A stretch of 10,335 nucleotides of DNA from JBBPYC01 sp038200275 (GTDB lineage Bacteria > Pseudomonadota > Gammaproteobacteria > Burkholderiales > Burkholderiaceae_C). Numbering within the stretch: the stretch's first letter is position 1; every line of letters begins with the position of its first letter. The DNA lies in contig JBBPYC010000008.1 in assembly GCA_038200275.1 (NCBI GenBank), positions 1 to 10,335 on the forward strand. The letters run 5' to 3'. The position numbers and the translations under genes are program-made. This document shows, in pieces, positions 1 through 8,945 of this stretch. A model generated the notes under the pieces. It saw only the letters and a program-made list of their open reading frames with translations. It had not been told where the DNA came from and ran no database searches.

Positions 1-1005
1 GCCGTTGTGGAAGAAACGCTTGCGCAACGCCACATTGCGCAGCGTGGGCACCTTGAAAGCGCCGCACAGGTCCTGCTTGTCTTTCAGATCGGTGCGGCTC
101 GGTCCGCACAGGCCGAGGTCGAAGTACGCCGGATCGCGGTTCGCCGCGATCTCCAGGTTACGCGGCACGCCGAGGTTGTCGAACGTGAAATCGGTGAACA
201 GCGCACCCGGCGCGTTCGCGGGTTTGCTGCTGGTGTGGCAGGCTGCGCAGTTGCCTTTGTCGACCCGATTGAACCAGGCCAGGCCACGTTGCTCTTCCGG
301 CGTGAACGCGGCTTTGCCGGCGGTCACGTAGTCGAATTTGGATGTGAACGGCGCGAAGTCGGGGTTGTCGAGTTGGTAGCTCTGCAGTGCGAACGCGAGG
401 CGCTCGAACGTCAGTTCTGCATCTGCATAGACATCGCTGCCGAAGACCTTCTTGAAATCATCGGCGTAGGGCGAGCGTCTGAGCTTGGCGACCACGTTAG
501 CGTGGCTGTCGTTGCCCATCTCGTTGTCGGACAGCAGGGGACGTTCGGCCTGCGCAGCAAACGTCTTGGCGCGACCGTCCCAGTCGAAGCCGCCGACCGG
601 CGTGCCTTCCTCATCGAAGTGGAATGCGCTGTTGTAGCGCAGGTAACGCAGGGTCGGCGCAAGCCGCGTCCCGGGCTTGTCGAGGCCGAGTCCGCCCATG
701 GCGACCGGTGTAGAAAATGGCGATGCATGACCTTCGGACGCCGCATGGCAACTTGCGCAGGCGAGCTTGCCGGATGACGACAGGGAGGGATCGTTGAACA
801 GCTTCTTGCCGAGCAAGAACACGGTTGGCGCGGCGTCGCCCGAGCCGGACAGGACCGGCGCACCCGTGACCGGCACGCTGCCGTCCGAGCCGCCCCCGCC
901 GCAGGCGCTGAGCATGGTTGCCAGAACGATGCCGCCGAGTGCCAGCGGTGGCAGCCTGTTCGACGCCACGATCGGCGCAATGCTGCGCAAAAGCCACGGC
1001 AACAT
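1..1005 (-). CDS. Di-heme cytochrome c peroxidase family lipoprotein, C-terminus cut by window edge
   Basis: The minus strand stays open from the ATG at 1005 to the window edge (335 codons), so the C-terminus is missing. Two c-type heme motifs are visible: CASCH at residues 83-87 (745-759) and CAACH at residues 253-257 (235-249). Between and after them is the usual peroxidase layout, including FTPEEQRGLAWF just before heme 2 and KVPTLRNVALRKRFFHNG at the cut end. This is the bacterial di-heme peroxidase/MauG superfamily, whose members reduce H2O2 or oxidise partner substrates in the periplasm. The N-terminus is a hydrophobic stretch ending in LSAC followed by GGGG, a lipobox, so I infer a membrane-anchored lipoprotein rather than the usual soluble form. 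Neither ATG 1005 nor the in-frame ATG 1053 (16 residues longer) has a good Shine-Dalgarno; 1005 gives the more normal signal length. A Fur box lies 41-89 bases upstream, depending on the start. The family call is firm; substrate and role are unknown. Confidence 0.9.
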   Translation of the reverse strand, partial: MLPWLLRSIAPIVASNRLPPLALGGIVLATMLSACGGGGSDGSVPVTGAPVLSGSGDAAPTVFLLGKKLFNDPSLSSSGKLACASCHAASEGHASPFSTPVAMGGLGLDKPGTRLAPTLRYLRYNSAFHFDEEGTPVGGFDWDGRAKTFAAQAERPLLSDNEMGNDSHANVVAKLRRSPYADDFKKVFGSDVYADAELTFERLAFALQSYQLDNPDFAPFTSKFDYVTAGKAAFTPEEQRGLAWFNRVDKGNCAACHTSSKPANAPGALFTDFTFDNLGVPRNLEIAANRDPAYFDLGLCGPSRTDLKDKQDLCGAFKVPTLRNVALRKRFFHNG

Positions 1006-1094
1006 GAGCCGCAGGCGTGAAAGCGAGCAAGGCGGGGGCGAATGACGAATCATCTTGGGTTGTCGCGCAGAGGGCGGCTTTGCGTTATGCGATC

Positions 1095-1113
1095 GATAAT
1101 GATAATCGATCTC
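1095..1113 (-). promoter_or_regulatory. Fur box upstream of the di-heme peroxidase gene
   Basis: The plus strand reads GATAATGATAATCGATCTC, which matches the 19-bp Fur consensus GATAATGATAATCATTATC at 16 positions, including the first 13. It also sits in a perfect inverted repeat, ATCGAT-(7)-ATCGAT (1092-1110). The nearest gene that could be driven from here is the minus-strand peroxidase. The upstream PepSY gene ends in its own terminator, so the peroxidase needs a promoter in this gap. The inference is repression under iron-replete conditions. Confidence 0.75.
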
Positions 1114-1167
1114 ATTCGCATCCGGCGCAGGCCGTCGATGCGTATTCCTGCTGGAGCCGCGACAGAC

Positions 1168-1193
1168 AAAAAAAGGGCGCCGTATGGGCGCCC
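1168..1193 (-). terminator. Rho-independent terminator of the PepSY gene
   Basis: On the minus strand there is a perfect 7-bp stem, GGGCGCC-CATAC-GGCGCCC, followed at once by seven T residues (plus-strand A run 1168-1174; stem arms 1175-1181 and 1187-1193). It begins 26 bases after the stop codon of the minus-strand PepSY gene. It separates that gene from the peroxidase gene that follows. Confidence 0.93.
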
Positions 1194-1218
1194 TGGACGT
1201 GACTACCGGATGCCCGGA

Positions 1219-1482
1219 TCAATCGTCTTTCTTGTCTTTCGTGATCTCGCCGGTTTTCGGATCGACATGGACTTCGCGCTTTTCACCATTGCGGTAAGCG
1301 TCGACTTCCCAGTGGCCATCGTCGAAGTCAATTTCCGAGATCGGGTCGAAGCCGGCTTTCTCCAGCATGATCACGATTTCCGACAGCTTCTTGATGTCGG
1401 TTGGTGGCTTGTCTGCCAGCGCGGCGCTGCAGGTGAAAACAAGTGCGGTCGATGCGACCACAGCAAGTGAGGTGAATTTCAT
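1219..1482 (-). CDS. Secreted PepSY-domain protein
   Basis: An 87-residue protein. Residues 1-23 form a Sec signal peptide (MKFTSL, hydrophobic core, ALA cleavage before DKPP). The mature part, about residues 27-84, is one PepSY domain: an amphipathic helix (KKLSEIVIMLEKAGF), then strands with HWEVDAYRNGEKREVHVDP and the terminal TGEI turn. PepSY domains are small periplasmic modules, some tied to peptidase inhibition or metal and heme systems; stand-alone ones are mostly uncharacterised. The tail is very charged (KDKKDD). The start is supported by GAGG (plus strand 1491-1494), 8 bases from the ATG. The gene forms its own transcript, with a strong terminator after it and the divergent DUF445 gene behind it. 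The domain is clear; the function is unknown. Confidence 0.88.
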   Translation of the reverse strand: MKFTSLAVVASTALVFTCSAALADKPPTDIKKLSEIVIMLEKAGFDPISEIDFDDGHWEVDAYRNGEKREVHVDPKTGEITKDKKDD

Positions 1483-1717
1483 GGCATGGGCCTCGCGGTT
1501 TGAACGAAAACAAGCTGCATGCGGCCGATTTTCGGCTGCGCTGCAACTGCACGGCTGACTTCGAAGCGTTCCGCGTCAAAGCCGGCCAGCAGGTGCATTT
1601 TGCCAAATACGATGCCCGCTGCTGCAAGCCACTGCCGCTGACGCCTTGGCTTGATCCTGCCCACTGCAGGCAATGATGGGCAATGATCCAGCGTCCTGCA
1701 TTCTTCTCTGCCAACCG

Positions 1718-3025
1718 ATGCCAACTTCTTCCGATCCGACCGGCGCCGTCGCTGCGGGGCCCGCCTTCGGCCAAACCAGCAGCGAACGCGGCGCCGCCAA
1801 GCTGATCCGGCTGCGGCGCGTGAAGTGGCTGGCGACCGCGCTGCTGGTCGCCATGGTCGCTTTGTTGCTGCTGTCCGCATGGCTCACGCCGCGCCATCCG
1901 TGGCTGCATTGGGTGCGTGCGTTTGCCGAAGCGGCGGCGATCGGCGCACTGGCTGACTGGTATGCGGTGGCCGCGCTGTTCGGCCGGCCGCTGGGCCTGA
2001 AGCTGCCGCACAGCGCGATCATCGCGGCACGCAAGGACGACATCGGCCGCGGGCTGGGTGACTTTGTGGAGACTAATTTTTTAACGCCCGACAACGTGGT
2101 GGCGCGGCTATCGCAGCACAACGCGGCGCTGGCTTTGGCGCGCTGGTTGGCCGAACCCGGCAACAGCGCGGGCGTGGCGCGGCGTTCGGTCGAATTTGTG
2201 CCGTCGTTGCTGAATGCCACGCAGGATCAAGATTTGGGCGCGTTCGTGGAGCGGGTTTTCACGCCGCAGCTGCAGCGGCTCGACGTGGCGCGGTTGTCGG
2301 CCAGCGTGCTCGAGCTGCTGACTGCGGGCGGCCGGCATCAAGCGCTGCTGGACCGATCAATCGCAGCACTGGACCACTGGCTCACGCGCAATGAAGCGCT
2401 GATCCGCATCAAGTTCAGCGATGCATCGCCCTACACGCCGAAGCTGGTCGACAAGTACGTGGTGAACCGACTGGTGAAGGCCGCGGTGCAGTTGATCCAT
2501 GACGTGGCGCAGTCGCCCGATCACGAGCTGCGCGCGCAGTTTGACGAGTCCTTGCAGCGCTTCATCGAGGAGCTGAAGGCGTCGCCCGAGTACCGCGAAC
2601 TGGGCCGCGCGATGCTGGCCGATCTGATCCAGCACCTGCGCGCAGAGCGCTATTACCGCGTGGTCTGGGCCGATTTGCGCGCGCGCATCGAAACCGATCT
2701 GGCCAAGGGCGATGAATCGGCGCTGCAAAGTGCGCTGGCCGATGCGCTGGTGTTCATGGGCCGCGAACTGGAAGGCGACACAGCCGTGCAGCAAAAAATC
2801 AACGACGCCTGGATCGCGTTGGCGCGCGAAGTGGTGCTGCGCTGGCGGCATCAGTTGTCCGCGTTGATCGTGGACGTGGTGCAGCGCTGGGACGCCGATG
2901 ACCTGTCGCGCCGCGTGGAGCTGGAGATCGGCAAGGACCTGCAGTTCATCCGCATCAACGGCACCATCGTCGGCGGGCTGGCGGGGCTGGGGCTGCATGC
3001 GCTGGGGTTGCTGGTGGCAGGCTAG
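1718..3025 (+). CDS. DUF445 family membrane protein (YjiN-like)
   Basis: A 435-residue protein from the ATG at 1718. It has a transmembrane segment at about residues 37-56 (LATALLVAMVALLLLSAWL). The family hallmark follows at about 69-122: AEAAAIGALADWYAVAALFG, then RPLGLKLPHSAIIAARKDDIGR. A long helical middle comes next, and a second hydrophobic segment ends the protein (IVGGLAGLGLHALGLLVAG). Termini anchored in the inner membrane with a large helical region between them are typical of DUF445 (YjiN in E. coli), as is the length. No biochemical role is established. The start is uncertain: ATG 1673 is in frame and would add 15 residues, neither has a good Shine-Dalgarno, and homologues usually have a short variable N-terminus, which favours 1718. 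The 235 bases before it, shared with the divergent PepSY gene, hold no other gene I can support. It is probably a single-gene transcript, because metH has its own leader. Confidence 0.87.
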   Translation: MPTSSDPTGAVAAGPAFGQTSSERGAAKLIRLRRVKWLATALLVAMVALLLLSAWLTPRHPWLHWVRAFAEAAAIGALADWYAVAALFGRPLGLKLPHSAIIAARKDDIGRGLGDFVETNFLTPDNVVARLSQHNAALALARWLAEPGNSAGVARRSVEFVPSLLNATQDQDLGAFVERVFTPQLQRLDVARLSASVLELLTAGGRHQALLDRSIAALDHWLTRNEALIRIKFSDASPYTPKLVDKYVVNRLVKAAVQLIHDVAQSPDHELRAQFDESLQRFIEELKASPEYRELGRAMLADLIQHLRAERYYRVVWADLRARIETDLAKGDESALQSALADALVFMGRELEGDTAVQQKINDAWIALAREVVLRWRHQLSALIVDVVQRWDADDLSRRVELEIGKDLQFIRINGTIVGGLAGLGLHALGLLVAG

Positions 3026-3110
3026 GTCGCCTTGTCGTTTGTTATTGATTAGGTAGCTAGAAATGCAGCAATCAGTAGCGGTCAAGCGCAATTTTTTTCA
3101 GAATGAGTCG

Positions 3111-3143
3111 TTGTCAGGATCGGAAAGACTCCGCCGGTAAAAT
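3111..3143 (+). promoter_or_regulatory. Candidate sigma70 promoter for the riboswitch-metH transcript
   Basis: TTGTCA at 3111-3116 (5 of 6 to the -35 consensus) and TAAAAT at 3138-3143 (5 of 6 to the -10). The implied start near 3150 lies just before the first riboswitch base (3153), which is where it should be. The 21-base spacer is longer than the usual 16-18, so the -10 is more credible than the -35. Confidence 0.4.
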
Positions 3144-3152
3144 CGCTTGATT

Positions 3153-3259
3153 CCCAAGGAGCGTTGCAGCGTGCTTGAACACGGTTCGTGTTCAAGCCCA
3201 GTCAGGCTTGGGAAGGCCCGCATCCGCTGCGGCGCCGCATTACCTTCGCAACGACGCTC
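3153..3259 (+). promoter_or_regulatory. S-adenosylhomocysteine (SAH) riboswitch aptamer
   Basis: The leader folds as the SAH riboswitch class. P1 pairs CCCAAG (3153-3158) with CTTGGG (3207-3212). Inside it a 10-bp hairpin pairs 3173-3182 with 3188-3197. The core contains GGAGCGTTGCAGCG, a hallmark of the class, and CAGGCTTGGGAA. The pseudoknot pairs GAGCG (3159-3163) with CGCTC (3255-3259) and TTGC (3164-3167) with GCAA (3248-3251), leaving CGA (3252-3254) bulged as in the consensus. A GC-rich insert with a small hairpin fills 3213-3247. SAH riboswitches are known upstream of ahcY, metH and metF in proteobacteria and turn expression on when SAH builds up. The gene behind it is metH, which fits. 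The call comes from recognised sequence and covariation-style pairing; I ran no covariance model. Confidence 0.92.
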
Positions 3260-3297
3260 GCCTGATCGGTTTCTTGATGAATTCCCAGGTGCGTCGT
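3251..3297 (+). promoter_or_regulatory. Proposed riboswitch expression platform: RBS-hiding hairpin of metH
   Basis: ACGACGC (3251-3257) is the exact reverse complement of GCGTCGT (3291-3297), which ends right at the metH ATG. CCTG (3261-3264) pairs with CAGG (3286-3289), which contains the AGG Shine-Dalgarno. The two helices stack across a small internal loop (TCG opposite T). The left arm shares bases 3251 and 3255-3257 with the 3' side of the aptamer pseudoknot, so the hairpin and the SAH-bound fold exclude each other. I infer translational control: without SAH the hairpin hides the ribosome binding site, and with SAH the pseudoknot frees it. No U-run marks a transcription terminator here. 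Confidence 0.6.
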
Positions 3298-6051
<2,754 letters not shown>

Positions 6052-6113
6052 TCGAACGGCGGCCAAGCGGGATGGACCCGTCGCCGAAGCGCAAGTGTCA
6101 GACCTGTCGGAGG

Positions 6114-6157
6114 TGGCAGCACCCAACGGACATGTTCGTCGTCCCTTGGGTCTGCCA
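6114..6157. repeat. Bulged 12-bp inverted repeat between metH and the CaiB gene
   Basis: TGGCAG-C-ACCCAA (6114-6126) faces TTGGGT-CTGCCA (6146-6157). The twelve pairs are perfect apart from one bulged C (6120), around a 19-base loop. It starts 62 bases after the metH stop and ends 48 bases before the CaiB start. No U-run follows on either strand, so it is not a standard intrinsic terminator. It could be an operator for the CaiB-Bug operon or a 3' stabilising hairpin of the metH mRNA. Confidence 0.6.
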
Positions 6158-6205
6158 TGGCGCGGTCGTCCTAATATGGAATTTCTCCCACGATCGAACT
6201 GAGAC

Positions 6206-7417
6206 ATGACCTCCGACCCCTCCCTGCCGTACCACGGCCTGCGTGTGCTCGACATCAGCCAGGGCATCGCCGGCCCGTACTGTGCACAGATTTTATCGGA
6301 GCAAGGAGCCGATGTGATCAAGGTGGAGCCACCGAGTGGGGACTGGGGACGCTTCATCGGCGTGATCCGCGGTGAGCACAGCGCACTGTCGATCCAGTAC
6401 AACGCGGGCAAACGCGCGGTGGCGATCGATGCGCGGCAGGATGCGGGCCGACAGTTGCTGCGCACGCTCGCCGATCAGGCGGATGTGATCGTGCAGAATT
6501 TTCGCCCCGGCATCGTGGAGCGCATGGGGCTCGGCTATCAAACACTTGCGGCGCAGCGGCCCGAACTGGTGTACGTCTCGATCAGCGGGTACGGCCCGGA
6601 CGGCCCGTACCGCGATGCGCCAGCGACCGATTCGGTGATGCAGGCCGACAGCGGCTTGATGGTGACAAACCAGGACGAGCACGGCATGCCGCGGCGCATC
6701 GGCATGCTGGTGGTCGATGCGGCCACCGGCCTGTATGCGGCGCAAGCGGTGTCGGCTGCGTTGTACAAGAGGGCGATGCAGGGCACGGGCAGCCACGTGG
6801 AGGTCAGCCTGTTCGAAGCGTGTGCGTCGTTCCAGGGCACCGCTTTTCTGGAGCATCAGATGGCCGGTAAGAGGCCGTCCGGCGCGGTGTCGGCACCCAA
6901 CGGAGTGTTCGACACGGCGGACGGAAAACTTACGTTGGTGACGCTCAACAACGAGCAGTTCGCCAACGTCTGCCGGGCGTTCGAACGCACCGAATGGCTG
7001 AGCGATGCGCGCTTCAAGGACAACGCGTCGCGTGTGGCCCACCGCACCGAACTGCATGCAGACATCAACGCACAGCTTGCCCGACAACCGACCGCATTCT
7101 GGATGGACCATCTGAAGCAGCACGACGTGCTGCATGCGCCAGTGCGTGACTACGACGCCGTGATGGCACATCCACAGGCCACGCACCTGCAGATGCTCAG
7201 GCCGCTGGCGCAGCCGGGGTTCGGCCGTATTTGCCATCTGGCCGTTCCTGCGTCACCATTTCGTCGACCGGTGACAGCCGCACCGCGCATTGGCGAACAT
7301 TCGGTGCAGGTGTTGCTGGACGCCGGCCTGGACGCGGCATCGATCCAGCAATGGGCCGCTGCTGGTGTGGTGCTGCAAGCGGTCGATACGAACAAAAAAG
7401 GAGAAGAGACATCGTGA
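6206..7417 (+). CDS. CaiB/BaiF family (class III) CoA transferase
   Basis: A 403-residue protein, the normal length for this family, which moves CoA between acyl-CoA donors and organic acids such as carnitine, formate/oxalate, succinate/malate or mesaconate. The N-terminus is diagnostic (LRVLDISQGIAGPYCAQILSEQGADVIKVEPPSGDWGR), as are NAGKRAVAIDARQDAGR, VIVQNFRPGIVERMGLGY and YVSISGYGPDGPYRDAPATD. The catalytic aspartate should be Asp171 in VVDAATGLYAAQAVSAAL, the position of Asp169 in formyl-CoA transferase. The ATG at 6206 gives the usual N-terminus, with only a weak GAG (6200-6202) as RBS. The stop overlaps the start of the next gene by four bases, so the two are translationally coupled. 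The substrate cannot be told from sequence; the coupled solute-binding protein suggests an imported carboxylic acid. Confidence 0.93.
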   Translation: MTSDPSLPYHGLRVLDISQGIAGPYCAQILSEQGADVIKVEPPSGDWGRFIGVIRGEHSALSIQYNAGKRAVAIDARQDAGRQLLRTLADQADVIVQNFRPGIVERMGLGYQTLAAQRPELVYVSISGYGPDGPYRDAPATDSVMQADSGLMVTNQDEHGMPRRIGMLVVDAATGLYAAQAVSAALYKRAMQGTGSHVEVSLFEACASFQGTAFLEHQMAGKRPSGAVSAPNGVFDTADGKLTLVTLNNEQFANVCRAFERTEWLSDARFKDNASRVAHRTELHADINAQLARQPTAFWMDHLKQHDVLHAPVRDYDAVMAHPQATHLQMLRPLAQPGFGRICHLAVPASPFRRPVTAAPRIGEHSVQVLLDAGLDAASIQQWAAAGVVLQAVDTNKKGEETS

Positions 7418-8409
7418 AATTCGCAAACCTTCTGATGCCCATCGTGCGCATCGGACTGCCGGTCGCGCTTGTCTGCGCGACATCCATCGGCGCCCACGCC
7501 CAACCAGCCGACGCATATCCGGACAAGCCAATCCGAATGGTCGTGCCTTATCCGCCGGGCGGTCCGACCGACTTGGTCGCGCGGCTGGTCGCAGCGGAGA
7601 TGAGCAACACCCTGGGCCAGCCGATCGTGGTCGACAACAAGCCGGGCGCGAGCGGCATGCTGGGTGCGGAGACGGTCGCGCGGGCGCCGGCAGACGGCTA
7701 CACGTTTTTGGCCAACGCGTCGCTGCACGTGATCAACCCGAGCATCTATTCCGAGATGCGGTTTGATGCGTTGAACGACTTTGTGCCGATCACGCAATTG
7801 GCTGCGGTGCCGCTGGTGCTGGTGGTGCCGTCGGGGTCGAAGATTCAATCGGTGCAGGACCTTGTCGCGGCCGGCAAGGCGAATCCGGGCGCGTTGAACT
7901 TTGCATCGGCCGGCAATGCTTCGGCACAACAACTCGCCGGTGAATCGTTCAAGATGGCTGCGGGCATCGGCATGCAGCACGTGCCTTACAAAGGCAGTTC
8001 GCCGGCCTTGGTGGACCTGATCGGCGGGCAGGTGCAACTGATGTTCGATTCGCTGCCTTCAGCGATGCCGTTTATCCAGTCCGGCAAGCTGCGCGCCTTG
8101 GCCGTTACCACCGCCAAGCGCGTACCGGCGTTGCCGGATGTACCCACGATCGCCGAGTCCGGCTATCCGGGGTACGACATCAGCACCTGGTACGGCCTGT
8201 GGGCACCGAAAGACACGCCGCAGCCCATTGTGGACAAGCTATACGCAGCGGCTGCAACTGCTTTGAAAACGTCGAAGCTGGTGGAGCAATATGGCCGCAT
8301 GGGTGCTGAGCCAGTCGGCTCGACCCCAGCAGACTTCAAGCGATACAACGCGAGCGAAGGCCTCAAATGGGGTGAGATCGTGCGCAAGTCGGGCGCGAAG
8401 GGCGGGTAG
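7414..8409 (+). CDS. Bug/TctC-family tripartite tricarboxylate transporter solute-binding protein
   Basis: A 331-residue secreted protein starting at GTG 7414. The strong AAGGAG (7398-7403) lies 10 bases upstream, and the start overlaps the CoA transferase stop (GTGA). Residues 1-29 are a Sec signal peptide ending AHA before QPADAYP. The mature protein has every Bug hallmark in order: YPDKPIRMVVPYPPGGPTD, LGQPIVVDNKPGASG, GAETVARAPADGYTFL, VPYKGSSPALVDLIGGQVQ, MFDSLPSAMPFIQSGKLRALAV, PDVPTIAESGYPGYD and WYGLWAPKDTP. These periplasmic proteins bind small carboxylates and hand them to TctAB permeases, but most members are orphans, and no TctA or TctB gene is seen here. Bug expansion is characteristic of Bordetella, Cupriavidus and relatives. 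The ligand is unknown; coupling to a CoA transferase suggests an organic acid that is then activated. Confidence 0.94.
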   Translation: MKFANLLMPIVRIGLPVALVCATSIGAHAQPADAYPDKPIRMVVPYPPGGPTDLVARLVAAEMSNTLGQPIVVDNKPGASGMLGAETVARAPADGYTFLANASLHVINPSIYSEMRFDALNDFVPITQLAAVPLVLVVPSGSKIQSVQDLVAAGKANPGALNFASAGNASAQQLAGESFKMAAGIGMQHVPYKGSSPALVDLIGGQVQLMFDSLPSAMPFIQSGKLRALAVTTAKRVPALPDVPTIAESGYPGYDISTWYGLWAPKDTPQPIVDKLYAAAATALKTSKLVEQYGRMGAEPVGSTPADFKRYNASEGLKWGEIVRKSGAKGG

Positions 8410-8454
8410 GCAGCCATTCAGGCGAACGAAGCGCAGCCCGCTACCATCGACTGC

Positions 8455-8790
8455 ATGAAAAATCCCTGGACCAAGAAAAACCCGTTCATGAGTATGTGGC
8501 TGTCGGGCGCGAATGCGGTGATGGGCCGGGCGCGTGGCCAAGCCACAGCAGCCGCCCAGCGCGAGACCAAGGCGGCCACCACGCGTGGGATCGGCAGCGT
8601 GCTGAACTTCTGGACCAAAGCGGCCACGGGTGCTGCTGCGCCGACGCCCACATCCGTCCCCGTGAAAGCGAAGAGAAGCGCAATGGCTGGGGCTGCCGAG
8701 GCGGCTTCCACGGTCGCTAAGAAAGCAGCGGGAAAGAAAACGCCAGCCAAAAAAACAGCGGCGTCCCGCGCCCGGAAGAAGCGCAAGTAG
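8455..8790 (+). CDS. Small basic protein with histone-H1-like Lys/Ala tail
   Basis: A 111-residue, strongly basic protein. Residues 1-60 look structured: NPWTKKNPFMSMWLSGANAV, then an Ala/Arg-rich helical part and GIGSVLNFWTKAA. From about 61 comes an Ala/Pro/Thr/Val linker. From about 88 the tail is made of KKAAGKK, PAKK and SRARKKRK, like the C-terminal tails of H1-like nucleoid proteins and of the PHA-granule/nucleoid protein PhaM, though the N-terminal half is not PhaM as I remember it. Such tails bind DNA or polyphosphate non-specifically. The start has no clear Shine-Dalgarno. It lies 45 bases after the Bug gene on the same strand and could be read through from it. I think the gene is real because of the conserved-looking Trp/Asn-rich N-terminus; its function is unknown. 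Confidence 0.7.
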   Translation: MKNPWTKKNPFMSMWLSGANAVMGRARGQATAAAQRETKAATTRGIGSVLNFWTKAATGAAAPTPTSVPVKAKRSAMAGAAEAASTVAKKAAGKKTPAKKTAASRARKKRK

Positions 8791-8894
8791 CCGAAGCTCC
8801 TGTGAGCAACGGTTGAGGCGGTTTTGCATCGGAGATCTTTCGACTCCGACGGGGTGGCGCCTCCCGGCACCAAAAAAATTCAGCTGCCAAGTGG

Positions 8895-8922
8895 CCGATC
8901 GATGCCAATGTGCAGCGATCGG
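8895..8922 (-). terminator. Weak candidate terminator hairpin after the Pro/Ala-rich gene
   Basis: CCGATCG (8895-8901) and CGATCGG (8916-8922) form a perfect 7-bp inverted repeat with a 14-base loop, 23 bases past the stop of the minus-strand gene that ends at 8946. A run of seven Ts on the minus strand (8872-8878) follows only after 16 more bases, too far for a textbook intrinsic terminator. It could equally be a regulatory site or chance. Confidence 0.3.
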
Positions 8923-8945
8923 TATCCAGCAATCGTTGCCTGCAG

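Noticed and set aside
7..777. Long plus-strand open frame (256 codons)
   Set aside because: It is antisense to the di-heme peroxidase, whose two heme motifs and family signatures are unmistakable; its translation is compositionally odd and matches nothing I know.
1479..1598. Small minus-strand frame (MHLLAGFDAERFEVSRAV...) whose stop overlaps the PepSY start as ATGA
   Set aside because: The overlap is suggestive of coupling, but there is no RBS, no recognisable protein and only about 67% GC at third codon positions. PepSY has its own GAGG.
3005..3045. AGGC/GCCT stem and T-rich tract after the DUF445 stop as a terminator
   Set aside because: Only four pairs with an interrupted T tract; too weak to call.
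3175..3297. N-terminal extension of MetH from an earlier in-frame ATG at 3175
   Set aside because: These bases form the SAH riboswitch aptamer and expression platform; the ATG lies within the aptamer's internal hairpin, and MetH homology begins later.
6293..7237. Minus-strand frame of 314 codons opposite the CoA transferase
   Set aside because: Shadow of the CaiB-family gene, which has full-length family motifs and a matching catalytic Asp.
8826..8873. Sequence ending GGCACCA preceded by TTTCGACTCC, resembling a tRNA or tmRNA 3' end
   Set aside because: The would-be T-arm has a 9-base loop instead of 7, no acceptor partner is present upstream, and no tRNA body can be folded.
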